Of a DNA stretch of 64,000 nucleotides, positions 1-12,704 are shown one piece after another. A model generated the notes under the pieces. The model ran no database searches. It saw only the letters and a program-made list of their open reading frames with translations, and was not told the origin of the DNA. The DNA comes from Erythroxylum novogranatense (Eukaryota > Streptophyta > Magnoliopsida > Malpighiales > Erythroxylaceae): NCBI GenBank assembly GCA_029891385.1, contig CM057228.1, positions 85,610,964 to 85,674,963 of the forward strand, read 5' to 3'. The position numbers were made by a program, and so were the translations under genes. Within the stretch, counting starts at the first letter, position 1; every line of letters begins with the position of its first letter.

Positions 1-2657
1 ATGCTCTTCCAATCAATTTCCTCACTTTATCTCCATCAATATTTTGAAAATCAACACCAATGAATTCCAATTTCTATGAGAGATACAAAAATGTCTTAGG
101 AATCTTTTGCTTCAAGAATCTCTTCATTTGGAGGTCGAAAGGTTAAGTTATGGCCAAAGGATTCAAACATATTTGTGTCCTAGATCATATTTTACCTGTC
201 TTGGGACAATTAGCATAACTTTCTCTATAGACCTATGATTAAGGTCATTCTTAGATGGTTTAAAAGATAACTTCTAGATCTAAAAATTCCATGAAGGCCA
301 CAAAGTGAGATTCTGCTTCTAAAAAAGTCAAAAATGCAAATTTCCTGTAGCTATCCCATGTATGTCCGTTGGAAACCATTTTTCACCCGATAAGGTCTGT
401 TTAACAGACATGATGTCCATTAAATGGACATGGTCGATGCTGGGGGTCATTTTTGACCCGAGAAGGTCTGTTTAACAGACCTAATGGACATAGGGGTCAC
501 CCAAATCCCTCCAAAGTCTCTCCAATGCTTCCTACATCCATTCTAACATCATATTCACTCATAATCTTCTCAAATTTACTTCCTATAACGTAATATCACT
601 CATTAACCATTCAATTACCAAAATGATTTCATAAATCTCCAAAATCTCAACTCAAATGATTCATATCATACACAAACTATCATCATTCACCATAGTTTTC
701 ATGTTCATACTTCCCATGCAGCATCATCACTTATAATGCTCATATCTCTCAACTCCGATACCTAAAATTTGCATACTTTATTTCATTGGAAAGCTAAGAG
801 GATAAGCTAAAACTTTCAAAAAGAACACTTTGTCTAATTTAGCCTAGATTAATCCAGTTTTTTCTCTAAATTCAAAACACAATTCCTATCTTTCTTTTCC
901 ATAATATATCTCACTTATATGTAACAACAATTCATATTCAAAACTTATCATCTCAATTTGATAAATTCTCCAAGTGTACGTAATTTCCAACTTAACCTCA
1001 TTCTTAATTAATTCACATTTTAACTCCACCTCATCCATACACAAATTCACATTTCAACTTAACAATCATCCATACACAAATTCATATTTCATTAACATCA
1101 TAAAACAAGAGTTTACAAAGCTTTAATGGCATTTTAAGCCACATAAATTAATATTCCAAAATCTCCAAATTACATAAGATACTTGAATAGTAATTGGTCA
1201 AAATGCAATTACATCCTTGTTTTACATAACAACTCCAAAACAAAGCAAAATGTGTGAATCTGGAGTAATGTCTTGACTTTCTTTCACTCGGTCTCTTGCT
1301 CATCACCTGAATAGGGGAAGGAGATTGGGGGTGAGCTTGAAAGCTCGTAGGTAACAGGTTTATAATGAGAACAAGCGAAAACAATTGGAAAAGTTCATTG
1401 TCATAAAAAAATTCTTGTCATGTAATCAAATTCACAACCAACACAATTTATGCATTCTTCAACTTGTTCACAAATCATAAACACATAAGTATATCATAAT
1501 GGTTTAGGTAAGTCCATGAACATGACGAACTACACAATTCCTCATAATAGTCCTGTGTAGTCGTAAACTTGAGGGGGTCTATAAAGGAGCTTTGTGTCAT
1601 TAGCAGGCAGGCGGGAGAAGCCTTTAACTTGGTCAACATGCACCTGACATTCTTAAATGGACTACACCAAATCCACATAACATGTAATTCAAGACTTGAA
1701 AACGGATTGCCCAAACGGCAACATTTCGGAAACTTTTTTTTCATCAACATGCAATTTTTCTAAAACCCTTTCATTTAGTAATTCACAAATCATCATACAC
1801 CAAAACATGTAGCAATATCTCAAATCAATCAAAAGCAATATTTAATTGAAATCCTTTTATTTTATTGATTTGGAAAAAGAAACCTTAATGGCTCATTACT
1901 CAATTATAAACATGAAACCCACCTTGAATTTCCTTGCTTAATACTTGCTCAAAGAGACCTCTCCCCTTGCTCCTCTTTCCTTCCTTGATTTTCTTCATCA
2001 AAGGCAAAATCCCCCATTCAATAGGAATTCTAATTGGAGAACCCATAAGACATATTCAATAAAATTGATCCTAGAATTCTTAAACTCATACATTTCTTAA
2101 GCTATATGAACCAAAACCCTCTAAAAATCTAAAATATTAAGATCAAGCTTACCTTGAATCTTCACCAAATGAAGAGTTTGTTGGCTCTAATGGAAGCTCT
2201 CATCTTCTTCTTCCTTTTTCCCTTCTTGAGCAACCTCAAATTTTCTTTTGAAAGCCAAGCAAAGACAAAACCTAGTTTCTTTTCTTCTTTCTTTCCTCTC
2301 TTCTCCGCCGAACTCTCTCCTTCTTTTCTCTTCTTTTTGTTTCTTCTCTCTCAATTTCGTCCTTGCTTCTTCCTTAAAAGCAAGTCATCACTCCTTATTT
2401 CAATGTTGCCATTAATGATTGAAAAATGTCACATTTTCCCTTCATTCAAAGCCTTATGACTTTAATGCTTAAGTGATCTTCCCAAAATGCCCTCATACAT
2501 ATATATACTCTTACCACTTAATTCAACTAAACCATATTAAAAAAAACACCACTAACATTAACATAAGAATTAACTCCAAATAAAAATAATTAGTCTATCA
2601 AGACCTCAAAATAATCTATTCATGCTTATTTATAAAAAAAAATAAAAATTTTCAACA
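1..2657 (-). mobile_element. Long LTR fragment, minus strand, family 2 (left part outside window)
   Basis: Read on the minus strand, this segment begins TGTTGAAAATTT at 2657 and runs out of the window at 1. It shares landmarks with the plus-strand LTR at 3421-10689: a GCAGGCGGGAGAAGCC block near 1605 (reverse complement near 8461), the CTTGCTCATCACCTG block near 1297 (compare 8815), a TTACAAAGCTTTAATGGC stretch near 1116 (compare 8985), and the 15-base palindromes at 395-480 (compare 9890-9997). It interrupts the LTR resuming at 2658. No coding capacity is convincing. The left end and target duplication cannot be seen, so solo LTR versus element end is undecided. Confidence 0.6.
395..480. repeat. 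Palindromic 15-mers (GTCTGTTTAACAGAC / GTCCATTAAATGGAC)
   Basis: Perfect odd palindromes lie at 395-409 (GTCTGTTTAACAGAC), 415-429 (GTCCATTAAATGGAC) and 466-480 (GTCTGTTTAACAGAC). The two arms change together between variants. The matching array of the related LTR is at 9890-9997. Function is unknown; the arms contain AACNG-like cores that plant MYB proteins can bind, which is only a suggestion. Confidence 0.7.
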
Positions 2658-4470
2658 CCCCTCGTTCCTCCCCATCTTCAGGTGATGAGCAAGAGATCAA
2701 GTGATCAATAGCATAAAGGCATTTGGCAACTATAAGATAGTTAGCTTTTGTACTAAGTTAGTTTGATTTTTTAGTAGCTTTAGTGGTATATCGAACATGG
2801 GCATCCATGTGTATTTTGTATTAAGCGAATGATGTCATGTTTATATATGATTAAAGCTTTGTAGAACTCTTTACTTTTGAGGTTAATGAAATTTGAATTT
2901 GCGTATGGATGAGGTTGAGTTGAAATTAGGTATACTTGAGGAAGTTATCGTTTTGAGGTTGATCATTTGATTATGAAATGTTGCAACATATAAGTCAGAT
3001 ATGATATGGAAAAAGAAAGGTAGTAAATTGTGAAGAATGACAATTAGTTATAAGAAATGAATTAAATGTTTTAAGAAGAGAGCTTAGAGAGTATGATGAA
3101 ATATCATTAGTAGTTATATTGTCATGAAATGATGTTACCTTAGAGGGAGTGAATTTGGGACAACTTAGAGTAAAAGTAAGGATTGGATAGATGGAGAAAC
3201 CTAAGGAAGGCTCTTGAGTGAACCCTTTCTAAAAGGTATTATTATGGTTAATTGTGCATCGTCGCCGCAGCGTATATATCCCGAGAGATGCTTGGGTTTA
3301 ATATGGGAACTTCACTACGACGAAGTCAAGAGCTAGCCACGATGAACTTGTCCCGAAGGGTCTCCACAGAAGTTCCCATCCGTTAGTCGTGGCGAAACAT
3401 AAAGTTTGTCATATAGAACCTGTTGGGCCCCAATTTGTATGAAGCATGTTTTAATTTATGTTTGAGGATGAATTTAAAATTTTATTTATGTTGGACTTAA
3501 TTGAGGTTTATAGTGTTTAGAGGGATGGAAATTAAATGGTGGGATTAGTATAAATTAGAGTTGAATTAGTTGTTATTTGTTAGAATTTAAAAGGACTAAA
3601 ATGGCTTAGGGGCAATTTAGGTAATCCACTTATGATTTTAGAGGTTAAGGCTTTGAAGGAAGGTTAATTGGGTCCTTTTAAGTCCAATTAAAAACAAAAA
3701 GAAGAGGAATGCATAGAGGAATCATTCATGTGAGGTAGAGGAGTAAAGTTTGTAAGGAAAGGTATGGTTCTAACCAAAACTACGTAGTTTTGGATAAGAT
3801 GGAGCTTAAGTTGTAAGTTAAAAAGCCATGTGTTAGGGCAATTAAAAGGAGAGTCACGAAATATCTTAGAGAAAGGAGAAAAGAGGTGATTTTCGGCCAA
3901 GAAGAAGAAGAAGAAGAGATTGGGTTATGTGATGTTCTTGCTTAGTGAACGGTAGTAGAGTACTTAAGAAGGAGAAGAGAAAGAAAGGATTAAAAGTTTC
4001 ATCAAAGCCTAGAGAGAGAGAAATTTCGTGGGTTTACTTTCAAGGTAAGAAAAATGTGAAATTCTTTGGATTTATAAGTGGTTTTTGATGCAAATGGTTT
4101 AGGTAAGGTTTGGGTAAAGTTAGATAGGTTTAATTCCATGTTTTACTCTCCTAGGATTGTCTAATTTTGGGATATCTCATGTTAATTGGGTTATGTTTGC
4201 TTAATGAAGGTGAAGAGAAGTTATTAGAGCAAGAAGCAAGGTCAAGTGTCTAAATTCAAGGCTAAAGGATTAAGGTGGGTAATTTCTTAATAATTGAGTT
4301 AATGAACTTGTTAAAGTTCTATAATAAATGCTATTAAATGCTATTGAATGCTTTCAAATGATTTATCAATGTTGCTAGTATTTCTTAAAATGGTTTAAAT
4401 TTGTATAAGATGTGAAAATATGTGTATAATTGTTTGACAAGTGAAAAAGAGATTTGAATATGTGATTTGA

Positions 4471-7400
4471 TGTAGCGCCCCCTTACCATAGGGTATCCAC
4501 CGGAACGCCCGTAGGTCATTCCGATAAATATCCCACGACAAGAGACCACTACTGACAACAACCGCTACACTCCTCATGGCATCACAATCATAAGACAAGA
4601 ATAAGAAATTGACTACTTTTAAAACCAAATTGGATTCCGTTTCATTCACTTAAAACTCAAGAATTTACAAATCACAAGATTTTTTAATTTACATACGACC
4701 CAAACATCGCACATTAAGTATCATCTGCATCTTGCATAAGAAACAGATCTAACTATAAGTCTCCAAAAGAAAGCCCAATGACCGACCTTTGAGCCATCGC
4801 TTCTCGCCAAATCCACAAGATACTACTCTACAAATCCGAGGGAGCTATCTGCTCATGCTAAGGCCTGAAAAATAAGTTGCAATTTTGGATGAGTTTATAA
4901 CTCAATGAGAAACCATCATCGATGGTTCTCCCAATTCATGCATCATATAAGCATGAAACAGTATACACGCAGTAATTAAACAAAACACAACATTGATACG
5001 GTTACCGTACAATTACAGTCACAGAACAGTAAATATTCACCCAGTTAACAATATTGCCAAACATTCAATCCGGTATGCAATGCACATGTGACTCTTTTCC
5101 AGTTCATTTCAGTATTGTGACCGAGCGCATAACAGTGATCAGTATAGACGCGTCTGGGGAGAATTATCTCCCGTCGAGCTCGAGGCTCGGTTCAGTATAT
5201 CGAGCTCTAGGCTCGGTTCAGTATAATGGCGCCTCGGTTCACAATTTTCTTTTTAATAACAGGATGCAATTGTGCATGAACGCACATGTCCCATATCAGC
5301 AAACATGGTAATACACGGTCCAAATACACAATATAATCATACAATCCAATTAACAGTTACCTAATGCTTATTTCACAGTCAATTGGGCCATATATAACCA
5401 CATAATCCCCGTAGAGGCGCCAATTCACGCCTTAATCCACGAATCCCCGTAGGCAATCAATTTACAACAATAATTCATGATTCCCGTAGGCAATCAAACC
5501 ACGCTAACACATAGATTGGAATAACCAACTAGGTTACTCACCTAATAACTTCCACGCTTAGTGCCGGAAGTCTCGCCAAGTCCGTGGAACGACGGTCCAC
5601 TTGAGCCTCTATAACACATTAAATGAATAGCCATTATCATCAGATACTGAAATGACTAAATAATGCACATGAAATCAAGAAATGTGTATAATGCATGTTC
5701 ATGGCAATCCCGCCCTAATCCAATATTTTCCCATAATAAAATTCTATCAAAATTAGAAATCTATAGGCTACGACGGCGCCTAATCGGACCTCTATAGTCC
5801 CCAATTAAATAAAACAATGGTTCACATGTTCATCAATAGAGGCTACGCCAAATTCCGCCTAAAATTCCGTTTTCTCATAAAATGAAATTAAATATTCAAC
5901 GAATCTGATGCCTCTGGAATCAGGTCAATCGGACATCGGACGGAAAAGTTATTCACGAAAGAAACCAAAACTCAACAATTTATATTTTATAAATAACCCT
6001 TATTTCCCTTTTTTCTGATTTCCAACCAAACTTCCAACACCCATAACTATTTCTACACATTTCTGAAAAATGCAAACTATACCTTGTTGGAAAGCTTATG
6101 AAAAGCTCTACAATTCTCAAGAAGACCATAAAAATCAATTCCAACTCTAAGGGTGTCAAATATCCCATCAAACCTTCTGCCTACTCAATTCCCATTAACA
6201 CAGGGCAGTACATTGGCAATTTCATAACTCACTGATTCTTCAGTAATAAATTACCCCAAAAATATGGTCAATAAGTTCACAATGTCCTCAACAACTTTCA
6301 TGAACAATCCAACATCAAATTATATTGCTAAACAAGTCAATTAATTCATCTAATGTTACTGTCCCTGAAATCCTTCAATTTAGGCAGTAACCTTACAAGA
6401 AGCATAACTTCCAGTATACAAGTCAATAAAATCAGAACTTTATGTCCCTGTAAAGATAACATCATAAGCTTCATTTTTCATGAAGCACTCTTCATCCAAT
6501 TCGATCTCTATCAATTTCAAAACTGTTATGGAAGCTACTGTTATGATCAGCCATTCTTAACCTAATGTAGGGTTCATTTTTGAAAAATCATAACTCCCAA
6601 TTCTGACTTCTAAAAATTACACACCAAATATCAATTTCAAGGTAATCTCTTCCTCTACAATTCTTCAGAAGTCACTCACACCAATTCAGTCCACATAAAA
6701 TGTTAAAATTGCCTCCAATCAGTAAACTCACAAAATCACACTTAAGCTAGGTTTCATCCAAAATGCTCAAAACCAGTCATTAGTAATCAATTCATATCTC
6801 CCAATATACAATTCTAAAAATAGCAAGATCAGTAGAAATGGAAATATAATTCAATATTTTACAACTTCCATGGAGACCATTTTCCCTAATTCCATCTCAA
6901 TTAATTCATAAAAATCAACAAAACTCAGATGTCATAGTTGCGGTTACTGTTCACAGGCAATGGAACAGTAACTTTCCATTCAAAACTTCACCCTTCTATC
7001 ATTGAAATTTAACAACACCTATTTCACACTAAATTGAAGCCAACATCCCAAAGTTTCAGTGGCCACTAACCTTACCTCATTTACATTTCTACACAATAAT
7101 TTATGAATAAATCAGTAACATCAATTTCAACTCTAACTTTCCAGATTTAATGTTAACCTTAGTTCTAACATTTCCAATGCCTTTTTCACATCACTAGACA
7201 TCCAAATAAATACAAATTAAATATTAATACAGTCATACATATACTAGGGCTAACACTGAAAAATTGGCAGTATTAAATTCCTCAATTCAAATACTCAAAT
7301 AATTCTCCTTAGTCAATTCAAAATCAAACCCTATCATTAATTTCCACTCAACATCACCTAGCCTTAAACCCATTTCTTCCAACCATATTAGTCATTACTT

Positions 7401-8327
7401 TAATGCCTACATGAACCTAATACATGCCCTAAACCTCTTATTAATCACCCCTCACTATCATGGCATTTAATTCCATGTATATACACCATTTAAAGATCAA
7501 AACTTAAATAAAAACTTACCTAATTTAGAACCTCCTTTCAAAGCTTCAATAACCACTTCTAACTTCCACACCAAAATACCAACCTCCCTTTCCTTCTCAA
7601 GTATACACAATACTCATCATCTAGCTTTGATGAGAGTAAGAAATAATAGCTTGAAGTTACAAGGAAGATGAGAGGAGGAGAAAAAAATTTCGATGGTTTT
7701 AAAGAAGAGTTTGTTTTGTGTTTGTGTTTTCGGATGGGTATAAGAAAAGCCTAACAATTTATCCCTTTCCTTTAAAACAACATACATATCCGAAAGAGCA
7801 TGAGGAGGAGCATTTAATGTAACTTTTTCAATGGCAATTTTTGATTGGATTATTATTATAAGAAAAGTCAAAGTATATTTGTTTAATCCAGTCCAAAATG
7901 TTACTCCATTTAACTCCAGTGACCCTACTTACAGTCCCAAAATAATATACCCAATATTACAGTGCCATTGGGTAGCGATTTTTGCTACCGAGAATCGACC
8001 GGTTCGCCAATTGGCGATTTTTTTCCGGTCCGGGAATTGTCTCCGGAAAAATCCAAAAAAATTCCTAAAAATCCCTAAAAATGTAAAACAATTTATGGTG
8101 CAATCCAAATAATTTTTCAAAACTCGATTATCCCATTAATTTCATACAGAAGTTCAATTTCAACCTTAAACCGGAAAATGTCATGAATGCATGTATACTA
8201 TGTGCATGTGCAACCAATCAGTAATTATAGAGGCTATATGCTGTATATGCATGCCGAGATATAATTAAATATCCCGAACCCGTCCCAATTACCAAAATGC
8301 CCTTCCTATAGGAGAGGGGATGTTACA
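4471..8327 (-). mobile_element. Solo LTR of Tekay-type chromovirus (family 1), minus strand
   Basis: On the minus strand it reads TGTAACATCCCCTCTCC to GGGGGCGCTACA, the same termini as the 5' LTR of element D. A perfect TTTGA target duplication lies at 4466-4470 and 8328-8332. At 3857 bp it is the longest family-1 copy here. Shared landmarks are the conserved double-hairpin block (about 4889-4935), the hairpin array with GAGCTC-type arms (about 5170-5240), and the splice donor (5541) and acceptor (4865) of a predicted leader intron. No open coding region is convincing. Confidence 0.88.
4865..5541 (-). other. Predicted leader intron in family-1 LTR
   Basis: The minus-strand donor is AG|GTGAGTAACC (intron starts at 5541) and the acceptor is TTATTTTTCAG (intron ends at 4865), a 677-nt span. 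The same pair recurs in the other three LTRs of this family at 657-735 nt spacing. Splicing itself is inferred. Confidence 0.5.
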
Positions 8328-8332
8328 TTTGA

Positions 8333-10689
8333 GCAATTGTGTGAAAGGTAGGTTGCAATGGCCATTGATGGCTTCTATGTATGAAATGCATGAATAATGT
8401 GATATGCATGTTTCTATGGGTTTAGGGTGGTCCTTTATGTGATAGGTGCACCTATATAGGCTTCTCCCGCCTGCCCGCTAGTGGCCACGGAGTTCCTCAC
8501 AGACTCCCTCACGTGTTCACAGCTACACATGACCGCTTTGTGGAAATGTGTAGTACGTCCTGATGGACCCACCCAAACCAACTTATGTGTGAATATGCGA
8601 TATCTTTGTCTAAGTTGTTTTTTTTGTATGTTATGTTGTTTGGAAAATGCCTTTGATAAATTTTGATGTTGATGAAGAATTGTTTAATGGTAAAGATGCT
8701 TTAGTTCAATTGTTTGAGAATAAAGTGCTAAAGGATTTTGACATGTTTATTCTTAATTATTAAGCTTTTACCCACGGAGCCGTCGAGCTCACCCCCCATT
8801 TTTCCCCTCCACAGGTCATGAGCGAGAAACCGAGACACCGCATCGAGAATGAGGCTTTACTCCGATGCAATTTTGGTTTTTGAAATCATATGTTTGAAAC
8901 CAAGGCTTTAGATAGCATTTTGGAACTAGCAATGTACTTTGTATTTTGTATCTTGAGACTTTGATGTATTTGGGCTAAAATGCCCTCTAAAGCTTTGTAA
9001 TAACTTTGAATTTCATGTAAATGCAAGATTGTTGAGTTCTAATTGTAATTTATGTACTTTATATATGTTTTACACACATGGATCATTGTATGGCTATAGT
9101 TGACAAAAGAGTGGTATGAGTTTGTATTGATTTATAATTGGTATGGAGTAGATGTCTAGGAGTGCGGTTGTTGCCTTTGAACTATGTTTGGAGATACTTT
9201 AGGATTGAATTATGTTGAATGAGGTTTGATAGAAACTTCACTTGGGATTTAGTCCCTCTTAGGGTTTGATTTGGATCGGGAAGTCTTTTGGAGTTTGTAT
9301 TATAGGTTTAGAACTTTTCAATGAAATATAATTTGTCTCATTTGGACCTAGGGTTAAGAAGTTATGAGGTTAGGAACAAATTCAGTCACTGTTCATATAA
9401 CTATGTTACTGTTTCATTGAACCTTTGATGAGCAGTGCCTTTGAGTGACTTTTTACCTTTCTTAATGATGAAATTAACATTTGCATCCCTCATGAAAGTT
9501 GTAGAGCATCTTTTTTTCTTTCCATTGAGGTATAATATGTAATTTTTAGGATTTGGAGTAAGAAGTTATGATAATTGAAAGATAACAGTTAAAGTCCATT
9601 TTGGTTGTTAATATAGCTTATGAATTTATGATAACTTTGATGACAAATGATTGAAATCCATGGTTTGATGAACCAATTAATTTGGAAATTATGAATTTGG
9701 TGAGTTGAACGTGGAGTTTGAAGTGTTATGAACTGTTTAGGCTTTGGAATGAGTAAATTTGGGTAGTGTAAAATGGTTATGAAGTTAGGTTGAAGGTGAG
9801 AGAATTAGGAGAGGCATTGAAGTTTTGGGAATTTCCATGTCCGGTAAACGGAAAGCCTCGGGTGCAAAAACACCCTTTAGCCTTCCCATGTCTGTTAAAC
9901 GGACTTGCAAGTCCGTTTAACGGACATTTGCGGATCATTTAGGACACTTTCACCCGAACGTGTCCATTAAATGGACATGGATGTCTGTTTAACGGACAAC
10001 TACGAGAAAGATGCTGAATTTCGAAATTGTTAGAGGCGGAATCGCGTTTTGTGGTCTTCATGAAAGTTGTATATCTAGATGTCTACTTTCTAATGGTCTA
10101 AAAACAAACGAAATCCGATTTATAAATCGAAAGTTATGGTGTTTTCGCCAAAAGATGTTGAAATTGATTTAGAGTTTGAACATGTTCTATTCTTTTGGGC
10201 ATAAATCCCTCATCCGACCTCCAATTACGGTGAGACTTAAACCATTAGATTTCTAAGACATATATCTTTCTCTCCACAAAAATTGGTATCATTTGGAGTA
10301 AAATTGAAAAGGTTTGTATTTAAGTAAATGAGAGGTCGGTTTGGAGATAATATTTGGAGTATGAACTCTTTTAGGCTTTTTAAACATAACTTGAGTTATA
10401 CAACTCCGTTTGAGGTGATTTTTGTTGCGAAACTAACTTGAGGCATAGAGCTACAACTCATATGAATAAGTCAACCTATGATTTTGGTGTTTACATAGTT
10501 TGCGCTCGCCACGAATGTGGAGTTACAGCTAAGAACCCTGCAAGGTTATAAGCACCAGGTTCATGTTGTTGCAAATTTAATGTCGAAACAAGTTTTCCAT
10601 CGTGGTGAGGAATCCCTCCCTCGTGGTTTGCGCATCCGGATGTCATGTAGGACGTCGGACCCGTGATCCACCAGGGTGGGGTTCCAACA
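8333..10689 (+). other. Second half of the family-2 solo LTR: non-coding contents
   Basis: This is the continuation of the LTR begun at 3421. It carries the CTTCTCCCGCCTGCCCGC block (8461), a CAGGTCATGAGCGAG block (8814), the palindromic 15-mers (9890-9997) and, near the 3' end, a stretch with CGCCACG and CGTGGTG words (about 10504-10630). I see no gene in it. Confidence 0.6.
9890..9997. repeat. Palindromic 15-mer array in family-2 LTR
   Basis: Copies are GTCTGTTAAACGGAC (9890-9904, imperfect), GTCCGTTTAACGGAC (9911-9925, perfect), GTCCATTAAATGGAC (9962-9976, perfect) and GTCTGTTTAACGGAC (9983-9997, one mispair). The array sits where the minus-strand relative has its own array at 395-480. 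Confidence 0.7.
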
Positions 10690-10725
10690 GAACCTGCCCA
10701 CCAGGACTCAGGGACCAACATGTTA

Positions 10726-10738
10726 TGGAATCAAAGCA
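10726..10738 (+). promoter_or_regulatory. Degenerate primer-binding site of the outer LTR element
   Basis: TGGAATCAAAGCA differs at two positions from the initiator-Met-tRNA primer site TGGTATCAGAGCA. It follows the LTR end at 10720 by five bases, as at 42799/42805 in element D. The downstream internal region is missing and Athila-like gag sequence on the other strand takes over. Confidence 0.55.
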
Positions 10739-11310
10739 TAAAGATAAACCGATGATGGTTAGGGAGATTTCATTGGACTAAGCTCACATTCTCACGACTC
10801 CGATATTGGACTCCAGAAATGGGGTCCAACATCCTCTACTTCTTCTTCATAAGCAATTCCTTGAGTAGTGTCCTTAGGATTCTCAAGCTCCTTTTCTGTA
10901 GCACCTCACTCCCACCAGACCCGAACCCAATATCGTGGGTGATATCCGAGCCCGTGCCTCACGAGAGTGGTATGTTAGAGCAGTCAATGCAGTTCAAAAA
11001 CTCAGTAATGCATTTTTATTTTTGAAAACAATTGAGTGCGCAAATATCAGTAAATAATTTGGATCCGCTTTAATACGAAATCGTTTCCAATCAAAATGCA
11101 ATTTCAGTCATAAACCAATTTATACATACATTATTCATATCCAATTTAGGCCCAATACAAGACAATACTATTCTGCGGAGTTTGCAGAGTTACAAATTTA
11201 CAATAATACTGAATAACTCAAATGCAGATGTGAAACTGATCCCAACCTCAAACTCTAACTCTCTTGCAGTAATCATACTCCCGTTTGTCTAACGGGGTAC
11301 TCTTCAATCC

Positions 11311-12045
11311 CTGAAAAATAATTGCAATGTTGGGTGAGTTTGCGAACTCAGTGAGAAACCATCATCGATGGTTCACTCAACTCATGCATATTCACAAAAT
11401 TCACAGAATATCACATATATCACTTTCAGAAATATCACATGCATTCTATTTCACCAATATAAGGCGTTTCGCCTTTAACACAATTCACATTCAATCATTT
11501 GTATATGCAATGCACATGTGACACTTTCCATTATCATTACGTTGTTGTGACCGTGCGCCTGAAACTGTCCCAGTGACGGGCACATTGCGTTGAGCCTGTG
11601 GCTCTGAATACATTGGGCCTGAATGCCCTGATACGTTGAGCCAGTGGCTCTGAAATACGTTGGGCACGAAGCCCTGTGCGTTGAGCTTAAAGCTTTGATA
11701 TATGTTGGCTTCTCCGGTCACAACTGTCATTATCTGATCATGCCTTTATGCATGAATGCACATGTCTCAATTTACATTCACAATCAGTTACATTTTATTG
11801 TCCACTTCGTATTCCTTCGGACCTTCAGCCCGGTATTCAGTCATAAATATTTTCACAATTTATTTCATAGCAGCATTCACATACAGTACACATAATTATC
11901 ACTTCAATATCACGTTCTAATACTTCGGACACCTATGGTCCGAAATCAATTAAAATCAAACACACATATCCATCCGTTATCTCCACATGGCATCAAGGCA
12001 TAATATTAAACACACATAGATTGAGGAACTAACTAGGTTACTCAC
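11311..12045 (-). other. Predicted leader intron in family-1 LTR
   Basis: The minus-strand donor is TTCAG|GTGAGTAACC at 12045 and the acceptor is TTATTTTTCAG ending at 11311, a 735-nt span. It is equivalent in place to the candidate introns at 4865-5541, 35803-36459 and 41720-42396. Confidence 0.5.
11590..11705. repeat. Tandem array of about 24-bp hairpin units in LTR
   Basis: Five units lie in a row, each a GTTGRGC-type arm with its complement: GAGCC..GGCTC, GGGC..GCCC, GAGCC..GGCTC, GGGC..GCCC, and an AAGCTT-type unit. Arms differ between units yet stay complementary. Equivalent arrays are at about 42020-42130, 5170-5240 and (degenerate) 36070-36090. Confidence 0.65.
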
Positions 12046-12704
12046 CTGAACTTCCTAGCTACCTGCCTGGAAGTTTCAGCAATATCCGCGGAATTGTCGT
12101 TCTAACGGTGCCTCTAAAACAGTCAAACAATTTCCAATTACTAAAATGCACAATCAGAAATAATTTAATGATGCACATGTCTTAATTAAAAAGATGTACT
12201 ATGCCTATTCATGACCTTCCAGGTGCTATATCCCAATTTTCACTTTCTTTTGTCAAACACTAACTTTCCACTCAATTGCTCAATAATAACTCACTTCCAA
12301 TTCAATAATATATTACGGAACTCCATCAATTCCATTTCTAATATTCAGTCAATTTATCAAGTCATACTCGCTAGGGTATTACCTCAAAATCATTATAACT
12401 ATTCTCTAGATCGAATTCATCCTTTATGCTCAGTTCCGAAAATTCCCAGTAGCATTGAATTTATTTTCAAAGTCTCACATTATACCCCAATTATCAAGAA
12501 CAATCCTAAAGTTGAAATACAATCACATCCTTAACTTTCTTTCGCTAATTGAGATCTCAAAAACTTAAATTCGAACTCTCATTCTTTTCCTCAATTGTAG
12601 ACCTCTTTTTCTAGATCATAATGAACCAGGAATCACCTCAATTGGAGGTCTACACCAAAAGTTATGCCCCATAAATTAAAACAAATCCATTCAAAATTTT
12701 GTCC

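Larger units (their letters stand above)
3421..10689 (+). mobile_element. Solo LTR, family 2, containing a second solo LTR
   Basis: It starts TGTTGGGCCCC and ends GGTTCCAACA. A perfect 5-bp target duplication, GAACC, flanks it at 3416-3420 and 10690-10694. Removing the nested LTR (3857 bp) and one copy of its target duplication leaves about 3.4 kb. No gag-pol remains and both ends are LTR termini, so it is a solo LTR left by recombination between the two LTRs of an element. The LTR it entered is of the same general family. Confidence 0.8.
2658..10720 (+). mobile_element. Outer family-2 LTR, split by nested solo LTRs
   Basis: The LTR is present in two pieces, 2658-3420 and about 10695-10720, separated by the solo LTR at 3421-10689. 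Its left part is cut by the minus-strand LTR ending at 2657. It resembles the nested LTR: the CAGGTGATGAGCAAGAG block at 2681 matches CAGGTCATGAGCGAG near 8814, and the end GGACCAACA matches GGTTCCAACA. After the terminal CA at 10720 there is a five-base spacer and then a degenerate initiator-Met primer site. The same arrangement follows the LTR of element D at 42799. This is therefore a 5' LTR whose internal region is lost after about 10740. Confidence 0.6.

Noticed and set aside
2154..2459. A 101-codon plus-strand frame rich in Phe, Ser and Leu
   Set aside because: It is low-complexity translation of a CT-rich tract in an LTR; nothing beyond composition supports it.
12211..12534. A 107-codon plus-strand frame in the solo LTR
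   Set aside because: It lies on the antisense side of an LTR and is not kept in the other three copies.
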